Part shown: in pieces, positions 53,864 to 62,894 of the stretch | Numbering within the stretch: position 1 is the first letter of the stretch | Layout of the letters: each line of letters starts with the position of its first letter | NCBI GenBank assembly: GCA_963669455.1 | Contig: OY770026.1 | Coordinates: forward strand, 1,364,001-1,428,000 | DNA: 64,000 nucleotides | Source of the DNA: JAWKWH01 sp963669455 | GTDB lineage: Bacteria > Pseudomonadota > Alphaproteobacteria > Rhizobiales > Rhizobiaceae | Direction of reading: 5' to 3' | The notes under the pieces: generated by a model | Seen by the model: only the letters and a program-made list of their open reading frames with translations | Databases searched by the model: none | Told to the model about the DNA's origin: nothing | Position numbers and translations under genes: made by a program

Positions 53864-54817
53864 ATGGAAGAGGCTTTGATACGACTAAAAAACATGGATC
53901 TGCAACGCAGTGTCATCTATTTCGGCTTTTTGGCCATTTTTCTGTTCTTCGCTGTCACTTTGTATGATGACGGGTTTTTGACCAGCAGAAACCTGACGAA
54001 TATCGTTCTTCAGACTGCACCAGCCACGGTGATGGCTATTGGATTGGTTTTTGCCTTGTCTGCCGGTGAAATCGATCTGAGCTTCGGGTCGATTGTTGCG
54101 GTCTCGGCATTATCCGCAGCAGTTGCGATGCAAAATGGGCCGATGATCCTCGGAGTTGCGGCGGGGCTTGGTGCTGGTATTCTCATTGGAGCGATTAACG
54201 GCGCTCTAGTCGCTTATCTTCGGTTGCCATCCTTTCTCGTTACCCTCGCTACTATGGGGCTGTTCGCGGGCATTGCGCGGTCCATGACCGATCTTCGTTC
54301 TATCCCCGTAATCAACGAGACATTTACGGGCCTCTTTGGTTCTGGTAAATTATTCGGCATTCCCTCTCTTGTTATCTGGACAATCATCGCTGTTGTCATC
54401 GGCCATGTTGTCTATCGCAATACCCGCTTTGGTGCACATGTTCTGGCGGTTGGCGACAACCCCCGTGCTGCACAAGTTTCGGGTATCAAAGTCCCTCGCA
54501 TTCGTCTGATGGTGCTGACGCTTTGCGGTGCAACAGCAGGGCTTGCCGGACTCCTTTATGCAGGCCGCATTCAGGCTGCAAAATACACATTGGGCGAAAG
54601 CGACCTGATGACAGTTATTGCAGCTGTCATTGTTGGGGGCACCGCCCTGAACGGCGGAAAAGGCTCGATCATCGGAGCGCTTCTTGGATCGCTTATGATG
54701 GGGATGCTCAACAACGGGCTGATCTTGATGGGTCTCCAAGTGTCCGATCAGATGATTGTGCGCGGCCTAATCATATTGATTGCCGTTGCCATCTCACTCC
54801 GCGAAATTAGTCGATAA
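53864..54817 (+). CDS. ABC importer permease, RbsC-like
   Basis: 317 residues, about nine spans. LSAGEIDLSFGSIVAVSALS near residue 64 and the coupling loop GDNPRAAQVSGIKVPRIRLM near 205 are hallmark RbsC/AraH features, as is VIVGGTALNGGKGSIIGALL. It forms the channel for the ligand captured by the protein at 52750 and works with the single-domain ATPase at 56039. Confidence 0.93.
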   Translation: MEEALIRLKNMDLQRSVIYFGFLAIFLFFAVTLYDDGFLTSRNLTNIVLQTAPATVMAIGLVFALSAGEIDLSFGSIVAVSALSAAVAMQNGPMILGVAAGLGAGILIGAINGALVAYLRLPSFLVTLATMGLFAGIARSMTDLRSIPVINETFTGLFGSGKLFGIPSLVIWTIIAVVIGHVVYRNTRFGAHVLAVGDNPRAAQVSGIKVPRIRLMVLTLCGATAGLAGLLYAGRIQAAKYTLGESDLMTVIAAVIVGGTALNGGKGSIIGALLGSLMMGMLNNGLILMGLQVSDQMIVRGLIILIAVAISLREISR

Positions 54818-54830
54818 AACCGGAGGAAAT

Positions 54831-56042
54831 ATGTTTCTTGATCTTCTCATCCGCCGCAACCCTCGTTTCATCGAGGCAGCAATGTCTCTTCACCAACAAG
54901 GAAAAATACCAGCAAACGCTTATGTCCTGGATTTGGATACAGTGGAGCGCAATGCGCGCGCCTTTACAAATTCGGCCTCTAAGCTGGGTCTGACCACATT
55001 TGCGATGACAAAGCAGGTCGGACGGCATTCCGGTTTTTGTCAGGCGGTTATGCGGGGAGGAATCAATCGTTCGGTTGCAGTGGATATGCCCTGTGCAGTG
55101 GCCTGTGATCGAGCGGGTTTGAAAACTGGTCATCTGGGGCACCTGGTTCAAGTTCCGCGCCGGGAGGCAGATTTTGCAGCTGCAAAGCTGAAACCAGATT
55201 TTTGGACTGTGTTTTCTGATACCAAAGCCCAGGAGGCCGCCAGTGCGAGTGCCAAAGCTGGGCGTGAGCAGGCACTGATGGCACGAATCCAAACAGAAGG
55301 GGACACCTTCTATCGAGGTCATGAAGGGGGCTTTGACGCCGCTGACATTATTGATGTTGCCGAGTGTTTGGATTCATTGGAAGGCGGGCGTTTTGCCGGA
55401 ATAACCACATTTCCTGCATTGCTCTTCGACCAAGAGACACACAAAGTCATACCAACTCCGAATCTTGGTACGTTGCACCAAGCGGCGGAAGCTTTAGCGC
55501 GTGCAGGTCGCACCAGCCTTGAGATCAACGCACCAGGTACAACGTCATCTGCTGTCCTTCCAGCTCTGGCAGAAGCAGGAGCAACACAGGTTGAGCCCGG
55601 TAATGGGCTTCATGGCACCACACCGCTTCACGCAGTTGAAGAACTGCCCGAAGATCCAGCCGTGTTGTATCTCTCGGAGGTTTCACATCATCACGGCGGC
55701 AAAGCCTATTGCTTTGGTGGTGGCCTGTATATCGATCCTGTTTTCCCGAAGTACCAGGTCAAAGCACTCGTTAGCAGCGATCCAACGGCCAGTCCGTCAG
55801 CCTTGCGCAATGTTGAAATCCCCGATTATTCGGCAATCGACTATTACGCCATGATCGATGCGGACAACGACACGTCACCCGCACCTGGCGACACTGTTGT
55901 TTTCGGCTTTAGAGGACAGGCCTTCGTAACCCGAGCAATGGTCGCTGGCATTGAAGGCGTTGATGGCGGGAACCCCAAAGTTACAACAATCGAAAACGGC
56001 TTTGGCGATTCAGTCGATTGGCCAGGAGCGTTTGCGCGATGA
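54831..56042 (+). CDS. YhfX-family PLP-dependent protein (alanine-racemase N-terminal fold)
   Basis: 403 residues from the ATG at 54831 (CGGAGGAAAT upstream); an in-frame earlier start at 54780 lies inside the permease. Opening MFLDLLIRRNPRFIEAAMSL, then AYVLDLDTVERNARAF and MTKQVGRHSGF with the expected PLP lysine, and EINAPGTTSSAVLPALAEAG. Fold type III proteins racemise or cleave amino acids; YhfX itself has no settled reaction. Sitting inside an importer/SIS operon, it likely acts on an amino-acid or amino-sugar part of the imported compound. Confidence 0.82.
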   Translation: MFLDLLIRRNPRFIEAAMSLHQQGKIPANAYVLDLDTVERNARAFTNSASKLGLTTFAMTKQVGRHSGFCQAVMRGGINRSVAVDMPCAVACDRAGLKTGHLGHLVQVPRREADFAAAKLKPDFWTVFSDTKAQEAASASAKAGREQALMARIQTEGDTFYRGHEGGFDAADIIDVAECLDSLEGGRFAGITTFPALLFDQETHKVIPTPNLGTLHQAAEALARAGRTSLEINAPGTTSSAVLPALAEAGATQVEPGNGLHGTTPLHAVEELPEDPAVLYLSEVSHHHGGKAYCFGGGLYIDPVFPKYQVKALVSSDPTASPSALRNVEIPDYSAIDYYAMIDADNDTSPAPGDTVVFGFRGQAFVTRAMVAGIEGVDGGNPKVTTIENGFGDSVDWPGAFAR

Positions 56043-56773
56043 CCCCTGTCCTTTCGCTCAAAGATGTACGAAAGTCCTTTAGCGGTGTCGTCGCCATCCA
56101 GAATTTCTCATTGGATTTGTTTCCTGGTGAAATTGTTGCGCTGGTTGGCGACAACGGCGCGGGCAAATCAACGCTCATCAAAATCGTTTCTGGCGTGCAT
56201 AGGCCAACCACAGGGGACATTGAGCTGGACGGAAAGCCGGTCAGCTTTTCTGACGCGAGTGCTGCCCAATCCCACGGTATTGAAGTGGTTTACCAAGACC
56301 TCGCTTTGGCCGACGAGCAACCAGTTTTCATGAACATGTTTCTGGGGCGCGAGCTAACCCGTCCGCCCTTTGGTCTGCTAGACAAGACCCGGATGCGCGA
56401 GGAAACACAGTCCTTGGTCGATCAACTAGATGTCCGAATTCCTTCGGCTAGATCGACAATTCGCGACCTTAGTGGAGGACAGCGCCAGGGTATTGCAATC
56501 GCCCGTGCAACGCACTGGGCAAGCAAGTTGATCCTGCTAGATGAACCCACAGCAGCGCTCGGTGTTGCGGAGACAGCCAAGGTTGAAGAACTTGTTCTTT
56601 CCCTGAAGGAACGCAATCTGGCGATCCTCATTATCAGTCATAGCCTGGATCAGGTATTCCGGCTTTCAGACCGCATTTGCGTATTGCGTCGTGGCGAACA
56701 AATAGGTGTCCGAAAAACAGCTGACACCGATAAGAATGAAATCATTGCCATGATTACCGGAGTACACAGTTGA
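56039..56773 (+). CDS. Single-domain ABC importer ATPase (FrcA-like)
   Basis: 244 residues from ATG 56039, overlapping the previous stop. Walker A VGDNGAGKST (near 36-45), signature LSGGQRQGIAIARA, Walker B LILLDEPTAALG, switch His in LIISHSLDQ. Sugar importers of this class usually use a double-domain RbsA; this is the one-domain variant, as in fructose importer FrcA of rhizobia, and would work as a homodimer. Confidence 0.92.
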   Translation: MTPVLSLKDVRKSFSGVVAIQNFSLDLFPGEIVALVGDNGAGKSTLIKIVSGVHRPTTGDIELDGKPVSFSDASAAQSHGIEVVYQDLALADEQPVFMNMFLGRELTRPPFGLLDKTRMREETQSLVDQLDVRIPSARSTIRDLSGGQRQGIAIARATHWASKLILLDEPTAALGVAETAKVEELVLSLKERNLAILIISHSLDQVFRLSDRICVLRRGEQIGVRKTADTDKNEIIAMITGVHS

Positions 56774-57795
56774 CCGTCCATAGCAGCATTATGGCTGCGG
56801 AAATCTCAGAGATTCCAGAGGTGATCACTCGACAACTGGAATCAGTCGATATCTATCTTGAGGCAGGGCGACAGCTGAAGCGTGACAAGACACACGGGAT
56901 CATAACTTGCGCACGCGGGACTTCCGATCACGCAGCTACGTTCTTCAAATATCTAATGGAGACACAAACTGGCATACCAGTGGCATCAATAGGGCCATCC
57001 GTTGCTTCAGTTTATGACACCAAACTGCAACTTCAGGGGTTCACTTGTCTGACCTTCTCTCAGTCGGGCGGTAGTCCTGATTTGCTGGCATTGCAACGTG
57101 CAACCAAGGAAGGCGGAGCAACGACCGTTGCCGTCCTCAATGAAGCAAATAGCCCAGTTGGGAACGCGGCTGACACCGTTCTGCCCATTTTTGCAGGGCC
57201 AGAAAAAGCAGTTGCCGCAACAAAATCATTTGTTGGAATGCTTGTTGGTTCACTGGGTATGGTTGCTGGATACCTTGAAGACCGAGACCTAATCGCGGCC
57301 CTTCACCGGCTACCAGATATTTCGCGGGAAGCCTTGAACAGCGATTGGTCTGGTTCGGGTATGCCACTAGTGCGAGCCCACTCTCTGTTTTGCATTGGCC
57401 GCGGTTTGAATATGGCTATCGCAGCCGAGGCGGCGTTGAAGCTTAAGGAAACATGCCGCCTTCACGCTGAAGCATACTCTGCCGCAGAACTTCTGCACGG
57501 CCCCGTTGTTATTGCTGGTGAAAAGCTTGGTGCTTTGGTGTTTGGGACGAATGGCAAGTCTTCCGACACAATCATCTCTGCTTATCAGAGGCTGAGAAAT
57601 GGCGGTGCGCAGGCCTACCTTATTGGCTCAGATTCGAGGGAGTTTGGCTTGCAGGTTCCCGCAGTGAACAACGAATTGCTTGAGCCGGTTGTTCAGGCGG
57701 TAGCGTTTTATAGGTTCGTAGAACATCTATCGACTGCCATGGGTGAAAATCCTGACGCTCCCCCAGGACTTTCGAAAGTGACTGAGACAGTTTGA
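56770..57795 (+). CDS. SIS-domain sugar-phosphate isomerase/deaminase (GlmS C-terminal / NagB-II-like)
   Basis: 341 residues with two SIS domains. Motifs of the GlmS isomerase half are clear: ITCARGTSDHAATFFKYLME, LTFSQSGGSPDLLA, AVAATKSFVGMLVG, and AAEAALKLKETC with HAEAYSAAELLHGPV. No glutaminase domain is present, which points to a deaminase or isomerase (NagB-II, AgaS) or deglycase rather than a synthase. The start is TTG 56770 overlapping the ATPase stop (TTGA); ATG 56791 is an alternative. Last gene of the operon. Confidence 0.9.
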   Translation: MTVHSSIMAAEISEIPEVITRQLESVDIYLEAGRQLKRDKTHGIITCARGTSDHAATFFKYLMETQTGIPVASIGPSVASVYDTKLQLQGFTCLTFSQSGGSPDLLALQRATKEGGATTVAVLNEANSPVGNAADTVLPIFAGPEKAVAATKSFVGMLVGSLGMVAGYLEDRDLIAALHRLPDISREALNSDWSGSGMPLVRAHSLFCIGRGLNMAIAAEAALKLKETCRLHAEAYSAAELLHGPVVIAGEKLGALVFGTNGKSSDTIISAYQRLRNGGAQAYLIGSDSREFGLQVPAVNNELLEPVVQAVAFYRFVEHLSTAMGENPDAPPGLSKVTETV

Positions 57796-58249
57796 AGAGC
57801 CGATTCCATTTTTTGGTAGATAACGATAGCAAAATTTACATGTAGCCAGATTCTACCAGATACATTACCTCCCGGGAAATGGGTCAAAACTGCTCTAGCA
57901 AGGTGCTTTCTGTTTTTAGGCTCGGCTTAGGCTTAAGATTTGAGCCCGAATCTGGACTGTGGATAGGACGCGAAAATTCCGTTGATGTGATCTCGTTGGC
58001 GGATAATCCAAGCACAGATGTCATCCAGGTCGTGGTCAGGATTTAATGAATGGCTGCACCGCTACGAAAATGAGCCGGTTTTTGGGGGCGAGAAGGAAGG
58101 ACATGCCAAGCACACCGGTGGTGCCTATTGAGGATACGACAATTCAATGACAAGAGATGCTTCGGCTTGCGTGGGCTATCTCGGCTGTGGCTGCGGCCAT
58201 AACTGTAACAACATGGATATTCGGCTGACCGGCCGGAGAGGAGTACCCC
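57796..58249. other. Cassette right edge: gene fragments and promoter region
   Basis: Contains the right 52-bp repeat. An open frame from ATG 57879 to about 58046 crosses it and reads plausibly as protein after the repeat (SVDVISLADNPSTDVIQVVV), perhaps the tail of a disrupted gene. Around 58150-58228 another frame (LRLAWAISAVAAAITVTTW) looks like a final membrane span ending just before the ribosome site GAGAGGAG of the next gene. Neither is long enough to identify. The rest shows no feature. Confidence 0.4.
57895..57946 (+). repeat. 52-bp direct repeat, right copy (possible attachment site)
   Basis: Same orientation as 49541-49592, 50 of 52 bases identical. It lies 99 bases beyond the stop of the SIS gene. 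No second tRNA fragment accompanies it, so the repeat is not a duplicated tRNA end; it could instead be the target of the serine recombinase. Confidence 0.9.
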
Positions 58250-59407
58250 ATGGGTCCATTTATTTTCAATACAGCAGCAAGCATCCGATTTGGCGCAGGC
58301 CTTATTTCCCAAATCGGAGAAATGGTCAAAACAAACATCGGTACACGTGTGCTTCTGGTAACCGACCCGGGCATGATGGCGACCGGTATTGTCGACAAGG
58401 CCATTGATGCGCTGAAATCTTCTGGCGTTGAAGTCAGGCTCTTTCAGGATGTGGAAGCAGATCCGCCGGAGAAAGTCGTCACCTTTTGTGCGGAAGCTGC
58501 CATTGAATATGGCGCACAAGGTGTGATCGGTCTTGGAGGCGGATCATCGCTCGATGTGGCAAAACTCGCAGCCCTGCTCGCTCCCGGCAATGAGAGCCTT
58601 AAAGATGCCTATGGTGTGGGCAATGCGAAAGGGCCACGTCTGCCGCTTATTCTTGTTCCAACCACATCAGGCACCGGTTCAGAAGTGACACCGATATCCA
58701 TCGTCACAACGGGAACCAACGAGAAAATGGGAGTTGTCTCACCGGTAATCATTCCTGATATTGCTTTGCTGGACCCTGAACTGACATTGGGATTGCCGCC
58801 GCACATCACTGCTGCAACCGGCATCGATGCAATGGTACATGCGATCGAAGCCTATGCATCGGCGAGCGCAAACAATAACCCAATCTCACGGATGCTGGCT
58901 GAGAAGGCGCTCGAACTTATGGGTGCTTCGCTCTTGAATGCCGTCAAGAATGGTTCCGACCTGGAAACACGTTCAGCCATGCTGTTGGGATCAATGCTTG
59001 CTGGGCAGGCGTTCTCAAATTCGCCTGTTGCGGCTGTGCATGCTCTCGCTTACCCTCTAGGTGGCCATTTCCACATTCCGCATGGACTATCAAACGCATT
59101 GGTTCTGCCACATGTGCTCAGGTTCAACTCGGAGACCAATCCTGAGCCTTATTCGGAAATCGCACCCTATGCATTCCCAAAACTGGCCGAGATAGGCGGA
59201 CAAGGGCGAGCGCTTGCATTTTGTGATGAACTTCAAAAGCTCTCCGAAGCCTGCGGATTGCAACAGTCTTTGAGAGATATGAACATTCCCGAAGACATTC
59301 TTCCAAAGCTTGCTGATGACGCGATGAACCAAACACGGCTGCTGGTTAACAACCCGCGCGAGGTCACACGTGACGACGCTCTGGCGATTTATCAAGCGGC
59401 CTATTGA
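58250..59407 (+). CDS. Iron-containing alcohol dehydrogenase
   Basis: 385 residues. NAD site GVIGLGGGSSLDVAKLAA near 90-107, VPTTSGTGSEVTP, and iron ligands in GIDAMVHAIEAY (Asp and His), HALAYPLGGHFHIPHG (two His). The family oxidises or reduces small alcohols and aldehydes with NAD. ATG 58250 preceded by GAGAGGAG. An aldehyde dehydrogenase gene follows 180 bases later, so the pair would take an alcohol to an acid, but that second gene is broken. Confidence 0.93.
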   Translation: MGPFIFNTAASIRFGAGLISQIGEMVKTNIGTRVLLVTDPGMMATGIVDKAIDALKSSGVEVRLFQDVEADPPEKVVTFCAEAAIEYGAQGVIGLGGGSSLDVAKLAALLAPGNESLKDAYGVGNAKGPRLPLILVPTTSGTGSEVTPISIVTTGTNEKMGVVSPVIIPDIALLDPELTLGLPPHITAATGIDAMVHAIEAYASASANNNPISRMLAEKALELMGASLLNAVKNGSDLETRSAMLLGSMLAGQAFSNSPVAAVHALAYPLGGHFHIPHGLSNALVLPHVLRFNSETNPEPYSEIAPYAFPKLAEIGGQGRALAFCDELQKLSEACGLQQSLRDMNIPEDILPKLADDAMNQTRLLVNNPREVTRDDALAIYQAAY

Positions 59408-59588
59408 TCAGGGCGAGGGTGGTCAGATAACACTTGATCATAATGCGGTAGGATTATCGAGCGGGCCACTGGCGGCGCAGATCCTCTCCAGATACACCAT
59501 ATACAGATCGCACGCGGTGCGAATATTAAGGACAGGCAAAGAAACGACCGGCGACTGGCCGGTAGCATGGAAGGCGGTTCCCAATAAC

Positions 59589-61063
59589 ATGACAGAGTTT
59601 TTCGGCACATTAGAACAGCGTCTAACGAATAAAGAGCTCCTTTTAAGCGAGGCGCTGATCGGAGGTGTTTGGTCCACCAATTCTTGGTCCGGTGAACGCT
59701 TTGATGTTTTAAATCCATCAACTGGCGACATCTTGGCCAAATTGCCTGACATGGGGGTTGAGGAAACCCGGCGGGCGATTGATGTGGCTTATCTTGCGCA
59801 AAAGGATTGGGCGGCAAGGAGCGGTCTGCGGTTCTTCGCAAATGGTATGATCTGATGGTCGCCAATGTTGACGATCTGGGTGCTATTCTTTGCGCCGAGA
59901 TGGGCAAGCCCCTGGCCGAGGCCAAAGGCGAAATCATGTATGGCGCGAGCTTCATCGAGTGGTTCGCCGAAGAGGCCAAGCGCGTTTATGGCGACATCAT
60001 TCCGGGCCACCAGCCCGACAAGCGCATCATGGTGCTCAAACAGCCGGTCGGCGTTGTCGCTTCGATCACGCCCTGGAACTTTCCAAATGCGATGATTGCC
60101 CGCAAGGTCGGGCCGGCCCTGGCGGTTGGTTGCGCCTTTATCGCAAAGCCGGCTGCCGAAACGCCTCTTTCGGCCCTGGCGATGGCCTATCTTGCAGAAC
60201 AGGCCGGTCTTCCCAAGGGCTTGCTGTCGGTCATCACCTCCAAACGATCTTCGGTGATCGGCAAAGAATTCTGCGACAATGAAAAGGTCCGCAAGCTCAC
60301 CTTCACGGGCTCGACCGAAGTCGGCCGCATCTTGATGAAGCAATCGGCCGATCAGGTGATGAAAACGTCAATGGAGCTGGGCGGCAACGCACCCTTCATC
60401 GTGTTTGACGATGCCGATCTTGATGCCGCCGTCGAAGGCGCGATGATCTCCAAATACCGCAACAATGGTCAGACCTGTGTCTGCGCCAACCGCATCTATG
60501 TTCAAGCCGGCGTCTATGACGCCTTTGCCGAAAAGCTTGTTGCTGCCGTTGATGCCATGAAGGTTGGAGACGGTTTTGACGAGGGCGTCACGGCCGGCCC
60601 GCTGATAAGCGATGATGCGGTTGCCAAGGTCGAAGAGCATATCGAAGATGCCATGTCCAAAGGCGCTTTGCTTGTCACCGGAGGCAAGAAACATGAGCTG
60701 GGTGGCACCTTTTTTAAGCCGACTGTGCTGAAAGATGTGACCCGCGATATGCTGATCGCCTCAGATGAAACTTTTGGCCCTGTCGCGCCGCTGTTCAAAT
60801 TCGAGACGGTCGACGATGTGATCGAACAGGCCAATGACACGATCTTCGGGCTTGCCTCCTATTTCTATGCCAAAGACCTTTCGAAGGTCTGGACGGTGGC
60901 AGAAGCGCTCGAATATGGAATGGTCGGCGTCAATACCGGGCTGATCTCCACGGAAGTGGCCCCTTTCGGCGGCGTCAAGCAATCAGGAACCGGCCGCGAA
61001 GGCTCCAAATATGGCTGCGATGACTATCTCGAAATGAAATATATCTGCATCGGCGGGGTTTGA
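59589..61063 (+). pseudogene. gabD: Aldehyde dehydrogenase (succinate-semialdehyde type), frameshifted
   Basis: Two overlapping frames together make one ~490-residue enzyme. The first (from ATG 59589) covers the start through AYLAQKDWAAR; the second takes over at GGKERSAVLRKWYDLMV. Between them the expected TGKERS junction is missing bases, near 59812-59820, where GGCAA/GCGGCAAGG sequence could have slipped or recombined. The second part keeps the catalytic machinery: ITPWNFPNAMI, TFTGSTEVGR, ELGGNAPFIVFDDADL and GQTCVCANR (active Cys). Codon style is AT-leaning before the break and GC-leaning after it. Translation from 59807 would give a truncated protein. Confidence 0.85.
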
Positions 61064-61179
61064 TAGAACCCTTTGCATCTGCCTGCCTGCAGCTAGCCCG
61101 GTTCGTTGTAAACACGCTATGCAGCACCAGCAGGGTGCCTGGCTAAGTCCACTTGGAGTGATCTGCTCACAGGAAATCA

Positions 61180-62175
61180 TCAATCGACGCACCACTGAAC
61201 TTTCAGGCTTCCTGCAGGAGGCTTCGTACCAAGGATTTGAGCTACATCTTTGAGAGGAAGCTTATGTGAAACGAGTGGATCGACAGTGGGCCCGAGTTGC
61301 CTGATGACCTCCAGCGCCCGAGGGATATTGTGATTGAGAGAATGTGACCCGGCCAGGGTGATTTGTCTTCGAAACATTTCGAAAGGCGATACTGAAATCC
61401 TTGCATCTGATGGGCACACACCAAAGAAAAGCCCCCGCCCTCCATTCCGAATGTAGTTCGGCAACTGCGATGCGACCTGGGGAACGCCGGTCGCATCGAC
61501 AACGAGATCCATATTTTGACTGAACTTTGACATTTCAACTGGTTCGCTGACAAAGGCATCAAACCCGAAGCTTGACGCCAGCGCTACGCGCTGCGGATCT
61601 ATGTCGCAAAATGAGATATCCGAAATACCCTCATTCTTAAGGGCTAGTGCAAGTAAAAGGCCCATCGGACCGGCCCCAAAGACAAGAGCTGATTCCATCC
61701 ATGGAGCATGGACTGCGTCAAGGCCGTTCAGTGCGCAGCCCATAGGTTCAGCGAGAGCAGCATGCCCAAACGCGACGTCGGCAATCGGATGAACGCGATC
61801 GGAGCGTACGACACTAAACTCACTGAAGCCGCCATTGGTGGTAACGCCGTAAGCGCCCAAGTTTTCACATAGATGTGCCCAGCCTCGTTCGCATGCTCTG
61901 CACAATTTGCACTCCAAGTTTGGATCAACAACAACACGGTCACCTGGTTGGATATTGCGTACGTTTGAACCCACGTCTCTGACAACACCCGCATACTCAT
62001 GCCCAGGAACGACCGGGAAGGCGCCGGTGCCATAGTTGTCTTTCAAGACTTCAAAATCCGTGTGGCAAATTCCGCTTGCTTTGACCTCAATGACAACTTC
62101 GTTGTTTGCGGGATCTGGATCGGGCAACTCGGACAATTCAACACAGTTGCGAGACGTGAATAAGATAGCCTTCAT
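61180..62175 (-). CDS. Zinc-dependent medium-chain alcohol/polyol dehydrogenase
   Basis: 331 residues. Catalytic zinc ligands in GICHTDFEV and PGHEYAGVV, structural zinc cysteines in CKLCRACERGWAHLC, NAD site VFGAGPMGLLLALAL. Likely oxidises a polyol such as sorbitol, arabinitol or mannitol. It is the last gene of a leftward set with a kinase and a mannitol-type dehydrogenase and overlaps the kinase stop (ATGA). Confidence 0.92.
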   Translation of the reverse strand: MKAILFTSRNCVELSELPDPDPANNEVVIEVKASGICHTDFEVLKDNYGTGAFPVVPGHEYAGVVRDVGSNVRNIQPGDRVVVDPNLECKLCRACERGWAHLCENLGAYGVTTNGGFSEFSVVRSDRVHPIADVAFGHAALAEPMGCALNGLDAVHAPWMESALVFGAGPMGLLLALALKNEGISDISFCDIDPQRVALASSFGFDAFVSEPVEMSKFSQNMDLVVDATGVPQVASQLPNYIRNGGRGLFFGVCPSDARISVSPFEMFRRQITLAGSHSLNHNIPRALEVIRQLGPTVDPLVSHKLPLKDVAQILGTKPPAGSLKVQWCVD

Positions 62176-62894
62176 TTGGTTTTTTCCTCTGCACTAAATC
62201 CTGACCTGGACTCGGTTGCGTCTTCAGGGTCGGCAGAATGAACCCAGTCGGACCCTTGGAGCTTCAGCGTTGTCGTTGGGGAACACATGCGCTCAACGAC
62301 GCGTTTTGCATTTGGAATATCATTTGAGAGTGCACGTTCCCGTGCCTCGGCCTCGGTGTGGCCGTGGTCCAACCATCTCTGGACCAGTCTTTTTTCAAGC
62401 ACGTCGAAAGGGGTTTGAAGGTAGATGCTGCGATCGAACAGTTGGGCCAGTTCAATCCAAGGGGCCTCGTTAAGCAGAAGATAGTTCCCCTCAACAATCA
62501 CCACATCGGTGCCAGGAAGAACCGCGCCTGCCCCAGCAATGGCTTTGTCGAGAGATCGATCAAAAACAGGGTAATAAACGGGGCTGTCAATGGACTTCAA
62601 GCGCCTGAGAATTGCAATGAAACCGTCAAAGTCGAAGGTTTCTGGCGCACCTTTGCGGGCCCGCAGGTTAAGTAGGTCCAATTGCAAATTATCCAAATGG
62701 AACCCGTCCATCGGAACAATCTTGGAGCTTAGTGTTGACGTTGACGCTAGCGCATCATGGAGTGCAGCGGCAAATGTCGACTTTCCCGTTCCCGGTGGGC
62801 CAACCACCGCGACAAACAAGCGCTCAGAGCCGCGCCTTTCTCGAATGATGTCTGCAATCAGCGACGGCATTTCCACAAACTGCATGGCGCTCAA
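62172..62894 (-). CDS. P-loop nucleoside/sugar kinase family protein (FrcK-like)
   Basis: 240 residues. Walker A GPPGTGKSTFA near residue 32-42, then VPMDGFHLDN (substrate-binding Asp), VIVEGNYLLLN and IYLQTPFDVLEKRLVQRW. It belongs to the uridine-kinase-like family, which in rhizobial sugar operons includes the fructose-locus kinase FrcK. The start is either TTG 62894, overlapping the upstream stop (TTGA), or ATG 62885. In this setting it should phosphorylate the ketose made by the dehydrogenases. Confidence 0.85.
   Translation of the reverse strand: MSAMQFVEMPSLIADIIRERRGSERLFVAVVGPPGTGKSTFAAALHDALASTSTLSSKIVPMDGFHLDNLQLDLLNLRARKGAPETFDFDGFIAILRRLKSIDSPVYYPVFDRSLDKAIAGAGAVLPGTDVVIVEGNYLLLNEAPWIELAQLFDRSIYLQTPFDVLEKRLVQRWLDHGHTEAEARERALSNDIPNAKRVVERMCSPTTTLKLQGSDWVHSADPEDATESRSGFSAEEKTK

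Noticed and set aside
58043..58519. 158-codon leftward frame over the start of the iron alcohol dehydrogenase gene
   Set aside because: Overlaps the conserved start of that gene on the other strand and resembles nothing.
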